From assembly GCA_964540795.1 (NCBI GenBank), contig CAZINX010000011.1:1-64000 (forward strand): a stretch of 64,000 bases of DNA, written 5' to 3'. The notes beneath the pieces are model-generated. The model did not search any database, was not told where the DNA came from, and worked only from the letters and a program-made list of their open reading frames with translations. This document shows, one piece after another, positions 11,909 to 19,621 of this stretch (positions are counted from its first letter, which is position 1; each line of letters opens with the position of its first letter). The position numbers and the translations under genes were made by a program. The DNA comes from Dichotomicrobium sp964540795 (lineage in GTDB: Bacteria > Pseudomonadota > Alphaproteobacteria > Rhizobiales > Rhodomicrobiaceae).

Positions 11909-12403
11909 ATGACAGACGACCCCGAGACGCCTGAACGCCGCGACCGGCTCATCGACATCACGCTGGACGAGACGTCCATCAGCCACAATTCGCCCGAGGT
12001 CCAGCACGAGCGCAAGGTCGCCATTTTCGATCTGCTGGAGGAAAACACCTTCGTACTGGAGGACGGCACGCCCGGCCCGTACCGCCTTCATCTGGAGATA
12101 GTGGAGAACCGGCTGGCCTTTCACGTCGCGCGGGATGACGGCGCGCACGCGATGACGTTTCTCCTGTCGCTGTCGCCGTTCCGCAAGATCGTCAAGGACT
12201 ATTTCCTCGTTTGCGAGAGCTACTACGCCGCGATCAAGAGCGAGCCGCCCAGCCGGATCGAGGCGCTCGACATGGGCCGGCGCGGGCTGCACAACGAAGG
12301 CACGCAGCTCTTGCAGCAGCGGCTTGAAGGAAAGATCAGCGTGGATTTCGATACGGCCCGGCGGCTGTTCACGCTGATCTGCGCGCTCCACTGGAAGGGA
12401 TGA
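11909..12403 (+). CDS. UPF0262 family protein
   Basis: A 164-residue protein of the alphaproteobacterial UPF0262 family, recognised by RLIDITLDETSISHNSPEVQ, HERKVAIFDLLEENTF, PYRLHLEIVENRLAFHV, and LSLSPFRKIVKDYFLVCESYY. The function is not known. It is a predicted cytoplasmic protein without membrane segments. It is consistently found downstream of hisD and next to a low-molecular-weight phosphatase, as here, where the gap to the next gene is only 4 nt. Confidence 0.88.
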   Translation: MTDDPETPERRDRLIDITLDETSISHNSPEVQHERKVAIFDLLEENTFVLEDGTPGPYRLHLEIVENRLAFHVARDDGAHAMTFLLSLSPFRKIVKDYFLVCESYYAAIKSEPPSRIEALDMGRRGLHNEGTQLLQQRLEGKISVDFDTARRLFTLICALHWKG

Positions 12404-12407
12404 GCCG

Positions 12408-12890
12408 TTGGACGCGCCGCCGCCCAGCGACAAGCCGCCCAACCCTATGCCGGACCTGCCCGGCGCCGTGCTGTTCGCGTGCAACATGAACGCCGTGCGC
12501 TCGCCGATGGCCGCGGCGCTGTTCAGGCATCTGGCGCGCAGCCGCGTCTATGTCGAATCCGCGGGCGTGCGCGCCGGCGAGACGGACCCGTTCGCCATCG
12601 CGGCGATGGATGAGGTCGGGCTGGACATCGCAGGGCACCGCCCGCACACCATTGCTGATCTGTTCGACACCTCGTTCGATGTGGTCATCACGCTCACTCC
12701 GGAGGCGCATCACCAGGCGCTGGAGATGACACGGACCATGGCGGTGGAGGTGGAATACTGGCCGACGCTCGACCCGACGCTGACCAGCGGCAGCCGCGAG
12801 CAGATCATGGAGGCCTACCGGGCCTGCCGCGACGGGATATTGCAGCGGATCAAGGCGCGGTTTCCATTTCCCGGCGCGCCGCATGTATGA
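12408..12890 (+). CDS. Low-molecular-weight protein tyrosine phosphatase family protein
   Basis: A 160-residue protein. The phosphate-binding loop C-x5-R-S is CNMNAVRS, near residue 25, directly after the first beta strand (GAVLFA), as in low-molecular-weight phosphotyrosine phosphatases and ArsC-type arsenate reductases. The general-acid DP loop is probably in VEYWPTLDPT. It should hydrolyse phosphotyrosine-like substrates in the cytoplasm; the real target is unknown. The start is taken as TTG at 12408 because GAAGGGA lies about 7 bases before it; an ATG at 12447 is the alternative. It is coupled to the UPF0262 gene upstream. Confidence 0.82.
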   Translation: MDAPPPSDKPPNPMPDLPGAVLFACNMNAVRSPMAAALFRHLARSRVYVESAGVRAGETDPFAIAAMDEVGLDIAGHRPHTIADLFDTSFDVVITLTPEAHHQALEMTRTMAVEVEYWPTLDPTLTSGSREQIMEAYRACRDGILQRIKARFPFPGAPHV

Positions 12891-12909
12891 GCCGGACACG
12901 CTCCGAAAA

Positions 12910-13233
12910 TCAGCTCGTTCCCTCCGCTTCCCGCGCGGCCACGCCATGCGGCCGGAACGCTTCTTCCTTGAGACACTCCTGAAGCGCGCGATAGCTCTTC
13001 ACGCCCTCGCGCCGCAGCTCGCGCAGGCAGGTCCAGCGCGCTCTGGGCGGAATGGTCTGCCAAGGCGCGGCCACGATCCGGCGCGCGCGGGCTTCAAATT
13101 CGGCGCAATGCGCGTAGTCGGACGCCGACGGACAGACCTCCGACATGTTCCACTCCGGCAGCGTCTGCGCCGTCGCCGGGGACGCGATCAACGCCCCGAG
13201 GCAGAAGGCCAAAGCCGTTGTTGCCGTTCTCAT
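12910..13233 (-). CDS. Small exported four-cysteine protein, unknown function
   Basis: A 107-residue protein with a clear Sec signal peptide (MRTATTALAFCLGALIASPA, cleavage likely after ATA). The mature part is about 85 residues and has four Cys arranged as C-x8-C and C-x18-C, which suggests two disulphides in the periplasm. The strong Shine-Dalgarno GGAGGAAA lies before the ATG at 13233, so I consider it a real gene. I do not recognise the family. It is transcribed against the neighbouring phosphatase gene and is divergent from maf. Confidence 0.7.
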   Translation of the reverse strand: MRTATTALAFCLGALIASPATAQTLPEWNMSEVCPSASDYAHCAEFEARARRIVAAPWQTIPPRARWTCLRELRREGVKSYRALQECLKEEAFRPHGVAAREAEGTS

Positions 13234-13489
13234 TGCGTTTCCTCCGGTTGCGCTGGCAGGCAGCGCTGCAACACACTATGCCGGGTGCAAGGCTAAGACT
13301 TTTTGACCGCGCGGCAAGCGCGTTGGGGCGGGAGTGCGCGCTCCAATAGCCAGTGGTCGTTTCGTAAGGGCATTGCGCTACGCTGCTCCATGCTCTGATG
13401 GCTTGATTTTGAGCCGGAGCGCGCCCATTCTCGCGACGCTCTGCGCCCGCGAAATACACCGAGGTTTTCACGGAGTCCTGTTTACCGCC

Positions 13490-14242
13490 ATGATAATGCC
13501 GAAGGACATCTCGCTGTCCGGCGCGCCCTCGCGCACAACCGTGGCGAGGCGCGCGGAAGATGCGTCCGCGAATCGGGTCGCTGGGCTGCCGGCGCGCCGG
13601 CCCGGCGTTGAGCGCAAGCCGCTGGTGCTGGCCAGCGCCTCGCCGCGCCGGCTGGCGCTGCTGGAGCAGATCGGCATCGAGCCGGATGCGCTCCGGCCCG
13701 CCTCCATCGACGAGACGCCGCGCAAGGGCGAGCGCCCGCGCACCCTGGCGCGCCGGCTGGCCCGCGAAAAGGCGCGGGCGGCGCGCGCAAGGCTGCACCG
13801 CGAGCCCGAGCTGGCGGATGCCTGCGTGCTGGCGGCGGATACGGTCGTCGCGGTGGGCAACCGTGTGCTGATGAAGCCGGAATATCTGGATGAGGCGGCC
13901 GCGGCGTTGCAGCTTCTCTCGGGGCGTTCGCACCGGGTTTATACGGCTGTTTGCTTCATTACCTCCGATGGAGCGGCGCGGATGCGCACGGTCGAGACGC
14001 GGGTGCGCTTCAAGCGGCTCAGCTCTGAGGAGATCGAATCGTATCTCGCCAGCGGCGAATGGCGCGGCAAGGCGGGCGGCTACGCGATCCAGGGCATCGC
14101 CGGCGCCTTCGTGCAGAAGATCGTCGGCTCTTATTCGGCGGTCGTCGGGCTGCCGCTCAACGAGGTTGTGAGTTTACTGGTCGGCGAAGGGATGCCGGTG
14201 TATTTCGGCTGGCTGAACCGCGCCGAGATCGACCCTGCATGA
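13490..14242 (+). CDS. maf: Maf-family nucleoside triphosphate pyrophosphatase
   Basis: A 250-residue Maf/YceF-type protein. The Maf core begins at about residue 45 with LVLASASPRRLALLEQIGI, continues with EKARAARARLH, DACVLAADTVVAVG, LSGRSHRVYTAVCF, and YLASGEWRGKAGGYAIQGIAG, and ends with GSYSAVVGLPLNEV. Family members hydrolyse dTTP, UTP or modified nucleotides as house-cleaning enzymes and affect septum formation. The first 44 residues are an extra, low-complexity, Arg/Ala/Pro-rich extension; a GTG at 13541 would shorten it. The start is therefore uncertain. The stop overlaps yacG (ATGA). Confidence 0.88.
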   Translation: MIMPKDISLSGAPSRTTVARRAEDASANRVAGLPARRPGVERKPLVLASASPRRLALLEQIGIEPDALRPASIDETPRKGERPRTLARRLAREKARAARARLHREPELADACVLAADTVVAVGNRVLMKPEYLDEAAAALQLLSGRSHRVYTAVCFITSDGAARMRTVETRVRFKRLSSEEIESYLASGEWRGKAGGYAIQGIAGAFVQKIVGSYSAVVGLPLNEVVSLLVGEGMPVYFGWLNRAEIDPA

Positions 14243-14442
14243 TGACGGACGAAAAACATCGCACGCACAAGGCGGGCAAGGCGAAGTGCCCGGTCTGCGG
14301 CAAGCCGCGCGACGCGGCCTATCGCCCGTTCTGCTCGCGGCGCTGCGCGGATATCGACCTGGGCCGCTGGCTCTCGGAGAGTTACGCCATGCCGATGCCG
14401 GACAGTGAGGCGGTTGGCGACCCGGATGAGCCGGAGCGCTGA
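14239..14442 (+). CDS. yacG: DNA gyrase inhibitor YacG
   Basis: A 67-residue zinc-finger protein. The zinc site is C-P-V-C-G-K-P then FCSRRCADIDLGRWL, i.e. C-x2-C-x15-C-x3-C, diagnostic for YacG. In E. coli YacG binds GyrB and inhibits gyrase. The start ATG at 14239 overlaps the maf stop; a second ATG follows directly at 14242. The maf-yacG pair is a standard alphaproteobacterial arrangement. Confidence 0.92.
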   Translation: MMTDEKHRTHKAGKAKCPVCGKPRDAAYRPFCSRRCADIDLGRWLSESYAMPMPDSEAVGDPDEPER

Positions 14443-14463
14443 GCCGGCCAAACGGGGGGTGCC

Positions 14464-15903
14464 ATGCCGAGCAACATTTATCCGGTGATTCTCTGCGGCG
14501 GGTCCGGCACCCGGCTCTGGCCGCTGTCGCGCGCGCAGTATCCCAAGCAATTCATTCCGCTGATTGATGGCTCGCAAGACAGCCTGCTGGCCGCCACGCT
14601 GCGCCGGCTGCACCCTGACGAGGGGTTCCAGCCGCCGACGCTGCTCACGCACAACGATCACCGCTTTTTGCTGCGCGACGAGGTGCAGCGGGCTGGCGTG
14701 GAGCCGCGCGAAATCCTGCTGGAGCCGGTTGTGCGCAACACGGCCCCGGCGATCACGGCGGCGGCGCTGTCGATCACGGCAGACGATCCTGACGCCGTGC
14801 TGGCGGTCATGCCGTCGGATCATCTCATCGAGGATGCCGGGGCGTTTGTCGAGACGGTGCGCCGGGCAGCGGCCGTCGCCGCGAACGGCCGGCTGATGCT
14901 GCTGGGCGTTGCGCCGGGCGCGCCGCACACCGGCTATGGCTATATCCGCGCCGGGGCCGCGCTGGCCGACGGCGCATCGGAGGTCGCGGCCTTCACCGAG
15001 AAACCGGACGCCGAAACGGCGGCGCGGTATCTCGGCGAGGGCGGTTATCTCTGGAACAGCGGCATCTTCGTGCTGCCCGCCGCGGCTTTTGCGGAGGAGG
15101 TCGAGCGGCTCGCGCCGGAGATCAACGAGGAAGCGCGGGCCGCGCTCGATGGCGCGGAGAACGATCTGGGCTTTCGCCGGCTGGCGGGGGAGGCGTATGC
15201 GCAGTGCCCGAACATCTCGGTCGACTATGCGGTGATGGAGAAAACCGCGCGCGCGGCGGTCATGCCGCTGGACACCGGCTGGAGCGATGTCGGCTCATGG
15301 TCCTCGGTCTGGGCCGAGAGCGCGCATGACGCCGAGGGCAATGCGGTGCGCGGCGACGCCATGCTGATGGACACACGAAACAGCTACGTCCACTCCAACG
15401 GCGCGCTGGTCGCGACAGTTGGCATCGATGACATGATCGTGGTCCACACGCCCGATGCCGCGCTGGTGGCGAAGCGCGAGCGGGCCCAGGATGTCGGCGA
15501 ACTGGTCAAGCAGTTGCGCGCCGCGAACCGGCGGGAGCCGGAGCAGCACATCCGCTGCCATCGGCCGTGGGGGCATTTCGAGACGCTCAGCCTCGGCCCG
15601 CGCTTTCAGGTCAAGCTGCTGCACGTCAATCCGGGCGGGCAGCTCTCAATGCAGATGCATCATCACCGCTCGGAGCACTGGGTCGTGGTGAGGGGCACCG
15701 CGCGCGTGACCTGCGACGGGCAGGAACGGCTCGTTTGCGAAAACGAGTCGGTCTACATCTCCGCGACGCACTGGCACCGGCTGGAGAACCCCGGCAAGGT
15801 GCCGCTGGAGATCATTGAGGTGCAGATCGGCAGCTATCTGGGCGAGGACGACATCATCCGCAGCGACGATGTCTACGCCCGCGCGCCGCACGAGACGAAA
15901 TAG
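14464..15903 (+). CDS. manC: Mannose-1-phosphate guanylyltransferase / mannose-6-phosphate isomerase
   Basis: A 479-residue bifunctional ManC/AlgA-type protein. The N-terminal nucleotidyltransferase domain (about 1-350) has GGSGTRLWPLSRAQYPKQF, LAVMPSDHLI, and FTEKPDAETA; it makes GDP-mannose from GTP and mannose-1-phosphate. The C-terminal cupin domain (about 360-470) has RPWGHFETL and QLSMQMHHHRSEHW, the metal-binding site of type II phosphomannose isomerases. GDP-mannose feeds exopolysaccharide or lipopolysaccharide, but no glycan genes are in the window. It converges with phaC, only 6 bases apart, with no clear terminator between them. Confidence 0.94.
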   Translation: MPSNIYPVILCGGSGTRLWPLSRAQYPKQFIPLIDGSQDSLLAATLRRLHPDEGFQPPTLLTHNDHRFLLRDEVQRAGVEPREILLEPVVRNTAPAITAAALSITADDPDAVLAVMPSDHLIEDAGAFVETVRRAAAVAANGRLMLLGVAPGAPHTGYGYIRAGAALADGASEVAAFTEKPDAETAARYLGEGGYLWNSGIFVLPAAAFAEEVERLAPEINEEARAALDGAENDLGFRRLAGEAYAQCPNISVDYAVMEKTARAAVMPLDTGWSDVGSWSSVWAESAHDAEGNAVRGDAMLMDTRNSYVHSNGALVATVGIDDMIVVHTPDAALVAKRERAQDVGELVKQLRAANRREPEQHIRCHRPWGHFETLSLGPRFQVKLLHVNPGGQLSMQMHHHRSEHWVVVRGTARVTCDGQERLVCENESVYISATHWHRLENPGKVPLEIIEVQIGSYLGEDDIIRSDDVYARAPHETK

Positions 15904-15909
15904 CGCGCC

Positions 15910-17754
15910 TCACGCCACCACGTAGCTGCCTGGCGCATCCTCGATCGGCGGGAAGTCCGGCGCGCCCGGCTCCCGCGCGGGAACCTGCTCACCGGCCTTC
16001 GGAGCCAGCCAGCCGACGAAATCCGGCCACCAAGACCCCGGCGCCTCTTTCGCCGCCGCGATCCAGCCCTCAAGCGTCTCGTAATCGCGGATGCTGGGGC
16101 CATCCGAGTCGTCACCACCGGCCCAATGCATGTATTTCTCCTTGTAGGGCGGGTTGACGACGCCGGCGATATGGCCCGAGCCTGCCAGCACGAAGCGCAC
16201 CGGCCCGCCAAAAAGCTTGGCGCTGATAAACACCGAATCGGGCGGCGCGATATGGTCCTCGCGCGTGGCGATCTCGAAGATCGGGATCGTGACCTTTGAC
16301 AGATCGAGCGTCTGACCGCCGAGTTCCATCTCGCCGCGGGCCAGCTCGTTCTTGTAATAGAATTCGCGGAGATAGAAGCTGTGGTTCGCGCGTGTCATGC
16401 GCGTCGAGTCAGAGTTCCAGAACAGCAGGTCGAACGGGAACGGCTCCTTGCCGAGCAGGTAGTTGTTGACGACGTAGGGCCAGATCAGGTCGCGCGGGCG
16501 CAGCATGTTGAACACCGTCGCCATGCGCGAGCCGTCCAGATAGCCGGTCTCCTGCATCATTCGCTCGATCGCCGCGAGCTGCGGCTCGTCGATGAAGACC
16601 AGCAGATCGCCCGCTTTCGAGAAGTCGGCCTGGGCCGCGAGGAAGCCGGCGGCGGGGAAGCGCTCGTCGCCGCGCGCGGCGTTGTAGGCCAGCGTCGTGG
16701 CGAGCAGCGTGCCGCCGACGCAATAGCCGACCGGAATAACCTGCTCGGTGGCGCAGATCTGGCGCGCGACATCGCTCGCGGTCAGCACGCCGTCGCGCAT
16801 GTAGTCCTCGAAGGTCTTGTCAGCGAGTTCCGGGCCTGGGTTGACCCAGGACACCATGAAGACGGTGTAGCCCTGATCCACGAGGTATTTGACGAAGGAC
16901 TTCTTCGCCACGAGGTCGAGAATGTAGAACTTGTTGATCCACGGCGGCACGATCATCACCGGCGTTTCGTGAACCGTCTCGGTGGTCGGTGAATACTGGA
17001 TCAGCTGGATCAGCTCGTTCTGGAAAACAACCTTGCCGGGCGTGATCGCGAGGTTTTCGCCCACCTTGAAGGCGCTCATGTCGGTCTGGCGGATTTTCAG
17101 CAGATCGCCCGAGCTTTCGAGGTCGGAGAGCAGGTTGTTCATGCCTTCGACGAGGTTCTCCGCGTTGGAGTTGAGGGTGGCGCGGATAACTTCGGGGTTC
17201 GTGAAGGGGAAGTTGGACGGCGAGAGCGCCGTGGTCATCTGTTGCAGATAAAACTGCGCGCGCTGCTTCTTGCGCTCCTCGACGCCCTCGGCGTTTTCCA
17301 CCAGCTCGCCGGCCCAGTTCGAGGTCAGCAGATAGGCCTGCTTGAGAAAGTCGAATAGCGGGTTCTCCTCCCATTCGGGATCGGCGAAGCGCCGGTCGCT
17401 TTTCTCCGGCCTGGCCACCGGCTCGACCTCTTGGCCGAGGAAGCGCTGATAGGTGCGCCCCCAAAGCTCAACGAAGTCGCCCGCCAGCCTGGTCTGCGCC
17501 TGGGTCAGCTTTTCCGGCTCGCTCAGCCAGTATTCCATGATGGCGGAAAGCGCGTGGCCGGCCTCGCTCGCCTCGGTCGGCGCGCTATAGGGACCGTAGA
17601 CCATCTTGCGATCTTCCAGCATCCGCGCGAGCGCCACCATGCCGCGGTCGATGGCGGTGACGAGATTGCGCGAAAATTGATCGGGCGCAGCGGGAGGTCG
17701 CTGGCCGCCCCCGATGGTTTCGCCGCCGGCGTCGCCCTTGCTTCCGTCTGCCAT
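15910..17754 (-). CDS. phaC: Class I poly(3-hydroxyalkanoate) synthase
   Basis: A 614-residue class I PHA synthase, which polymerises (R)-3-hydroxyacyl-CoA (typically 3-hydroxybutyryl-CoA) on the surface of granules. The lipase-like box is GYCVGG with nucleophile Cys at about residue 345, the catalytic Asp is in ATREDHIAP and the His in GSGHIAGVVNPP. PPWINKFYILD and GYTVFMVSWVNPG are family signatures. phaA and phaB are not adjacent, which is common in alphaproteobacteria. A possible PhaR operator lies 55 bases upstream. The gene faces manC and is divergent from a small lipoprotein gene. Confidence 0.96.
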   Translation of the reverse strand: MADGSKGDAGGETIGGGQRPPAAPDQFSRNLVTAIDRGMVALARMLEDRKMVYGPYSAPTEASEAGHALSAIMEYWLSEPEKLTQAQTRLAGDFVELWGRTYQRFLGQEVEPVARPEKSDRRFADPEWEENPLFDFLKQAYLLTSNWAGELVENAEGVEERKKQRAQFYLQQMTTALSPSNFPFTNPEVIRATLNSNAENLVEGMNNLLSDLESSGDLLKIRQTDMSAFKVGENLAITPGKVVFQNELIQLIQYSPTTETVHETPVMIVPPWINKFYILDLVAKKSFVKYLVDQGYTVFMVSWVNPGPELADKTFEDYMRDGVLTASDVARQICATEQVIPVGYCVGGTLLATTLAYNAARGDERFPAAGFLAAQADFSKAGDLLVFIDEPQLAAIERMMQETGYLDGSRMATVFNMLRPRDLIWPYVVNNYLLGKEPFPFDLLFWNSDSTRMTRANHSFYLREFYYKNELARGEMELGGQTLDLSKVTIPIFEIATREDHIAPPDSVFISAKLFGGPVRFVLAGSGHIAGVVNPPYKEKYMHWAGGDDSDGPSIRDYETLEGWIAAAKEAPGSWWPDFVGWLAPKAGEQVPAREPGAPDFPPIEDAPGSYVVA

Positions 17755-17808
17755 ACTTTACCCCAATGAATCAGGACAAATGATTTGCGTGCCATAATGA
17801 TATAGCCT

Positions 17809-17820
17809 TTCGGCACTGCA
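17809..17820 (-). promoter_or_regulatory. Possible PhaR operator upstream of phaC
   Basis: On the minus strand the sequence is TGCAGTGCCGAA. It matches 11 of 12 positions of the motif TGCRNYGCASMA reported, as I recall it, for Bradyrhizobium PhaR. It lies about 55 bases before the phaC start. The match is suggestive only. Confidence 0.3.
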
Positions 17821-17985
17821 GCAAAACCCATCTTGCGCCGGCAACGCAAGTCCTGCGGGGATGTCCAGTGCTGGCGAAGCGTTTCGACATAAGTGTTGCG
17901 GATGCGGCGCGGTTGTGGAATTTTGCGGCCAAAGTCTGCGTCGGCGTGCGTCGATCGTATAACAACGGCTAGAACGGAACCGGCG

Positions 17986-18213
17986 ATGAGGGACAAATCC
18001 GTGCTCAAGGGAGCTGCCGCGGCGGTGGTCGCGGCGGCGTTGCTTGCTGGCTGCTCCAGCGTCAGCGAGATTCCCTACCCGAACCTGGCGGAGGTGACGC
18101 GCGCGGACGATCCGGGCCTGTCGCCCGAGGAGCGGACCGCCTTGATCGAAGACCTGAAGCAGGATCAGCAGACGCACAAGGCTGCCGCCACGGCGGCTAT
18201 TGAAGAACGCTGA
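17986..18213 (+). CDS. Small lipoprotein, unknown function
   Basis: A 75-residue protein with a lipoprotein signal peptide: a short basic N-terminus (MRDKSVLK), a hydrophobic Ala/Val segment and the lipobox LLAGC near residue 22, so it should be lipidated and membrane-anchored. The mature part is about 54 residues, acidic and predicted helical (LSPEERTALIEDLKQDQQTH). I do not recognise a family. The ATG at 17986 is chosen because the lipobox is then correctly placed; upstream in-frame starts are not convincing. It is divergent from phaC. Confidence 0.75.
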   Translation: MRDKSVLKGAAAAVVAAALLAGCSSVSEIPYPNLAEVTRADDPGLSPEERTALIEDLKQDQQTHKAAATAAIEER

Positions 18214-18218
18214 CGGCC

Positions 18219-18235
18219 CGGCGGGCCAGACCGCC
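18219..18235. repeat. Short hairpin repeat, copy 2
   Basis: Identical over 17 bases to 8647-8663. It starts just after the lipoprotein stop and is followed by a short T-rich stretch (ATTTTT at 18242-18247), so here it could act as a weak terminator. Confidence 0.35.
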
Positions 18236-18303
18236 TCTCGACATTTTTCGGAATAGCGCGCCGCCGGCGCGGCAGCGGGGCGTTTGCAGGGAGCGAGACC
18301 CTA

Positions 18304-19530
18304 ATGGATATGGATTTTCACCGGATCAAGCGGCTTCCCCCTTACGTTTTCGAACAGGTCAACACGTTCAAGGCACAGGCCCGCGCCCGCGGCGACGACA
18401 TCATCGACTTCGGCATGGGCAACCCGGATATGCCGACGCCGCAGCACATCGTCGACAAGCTTGTCGAGACCGTGCAGAAGCCGCGCACCACGCGCTATTC
18501 GGCCTCGCGCGGCATTCCGGGCCTGCGCCGCGCGCAGGCGGCCTACTACGAGCGGCGCTTCGGCGTGAAGCTGGACCCGGACACGCAGGTGATCGCCACG
18601 CTCGGCTCGAAGGAAGGGTTCGCCAACATGGCGCAGGCCATCACCGCGCCGGGCGACGTGATTCTCGTGCCGAACCCGACCTATCCGATCCACGAATTCG
18701 GCTTCATCATTTCCGGTGCGGCAATCCGCCATGTGCCGGCCTCGGCGGATGAAGAGTTCCTGGTGCATGTCGACCGCGCGCTGCGCCATAGCGTGCCGAA
18801 GCCGACGGCGCTGGTGCTGAATTTCCCGGCAAATCCAACCGCCGTGGTCGCGGAGCGCGATTTTTACCGCGAGGTGGTGAACTACGCCCGCAAGAACGAC
18901 CTGATCCTGCTATCCGATCTCGCTTATTCGGAGATTTACTTCGACATCGACCCGCCGCCCTCCATCCTTGAGGTCGACGGCGCGATGGATGTGGCGGTGG
19001 AATTCACCTCGCTATCGAAGACTTATGCCATGCCCGGCTGGCGCATGGGGTTCGCAGTCGGCAACGAGCGACTGATCAAGGCGCTGGGGCGCGTCAAGTC
19101 ATATCTGGACTACGGCGCGTTCACGCCGATCCAGGTCGCCGCTGCGGCCGCGCTCAACGGTCCGCAGGATTGCGTGGAAGACATCCGCCAGGTCTACAAG
19201 GCGCGTCGCGACTGCCTGGTCGAGGCGTTCGGCCGGGCCGGCTGGCAGGTGCCCGCGCCGCCGGCGACAATGTTCGCCTGGGCGAAGGTGCCGGAGCAGA
19301 TGCGCGGCATGTCCTCGCTGGATTTCTCCAAGCTGCTGATCGAAAAGGCCGGCGTAGCCGTCTCGCCGGGCGTGGGCTTCGGCGAATATGGTGAGGGGCA
19401 TGTGCGCATCGCGCTGGTGGAGAACGAGCAGCGCATTCGCCAGGCCGCGCGCAACGTCAAGCGTTTCCTCGCCGAGGCCGACGAGACGCTGCACAATGTG
19501 ATCCCGCTCGCCTCATCGCAGGCGCGCTGA
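18304..19530 (+). CDS. PLP-dependent aminotransferase (AlaC-type, class I/II)
   Basis: A 408-residue fold-type I aminotransferase. The PLP Lys is K239 in SLSKTYAMPGWRMGF, the Asp that contacts the pyridine nitrogen is in LLSDLAYSE, and the Asn is in NFPANPTA. The opening IKRLPPYVFEQVNTFKAQAR matches the AlaC/YfdZ group, which makes alanine from pyruvate and glutamate; orthologues are often labelled LL-diaminopimelate or aspartate aminotransferases. The substrate is therefore uncertain. It is followed 91 nt later by homoserine dehydrogenase, a conserved alphaproteobacterial pairing that suggests a role in aspartate-family or branched amino-acid metabolism. Confidence 0.9.
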   Translation: MDMDFHRIKRLPPYVFEQVNTFKAQARARGDDIIDFGMGNPDMPTPQHIVDKLVETVQKPRTTRYSASRGIPGLRRAQAAYYERRFGVKLDPDTQVIATLGSKEGFANMAQAITAPGDVILVPNPTYPIHEFGFIISGAAIRHVPASADEEFLVHVDRALRHSVPKPTALVLNFPANPTAVVAERDFYREVVNYARKNDLILLSDLAYSEIYFDIDPPPSILEVDGAMDVAVEFTSLSKTYAMPGWRMGFAVGNERLIKALGRVKSYLDYGAFTPIQVAAAAALNGPQDCVEDIRQVYKARRDCLVEAFGRAGWQVPAPPATMFAWAKVPEQMRGMSSLDFSKLLIEKAGVAVSPGVGFGEYGEGHVRIALVENEQRIRQAARNVKRFLAEADETLHNVIPLASSQAR

Positions 19531-19621
19531 ATGCTTGCCAGATGGACGGGCTTGTCACGGGTGCGTTCCGGCGGCTAAGACGGGGGCCTGATCCACAAGT
19601 CCCAAGCTGTCTGGAGCTGCC

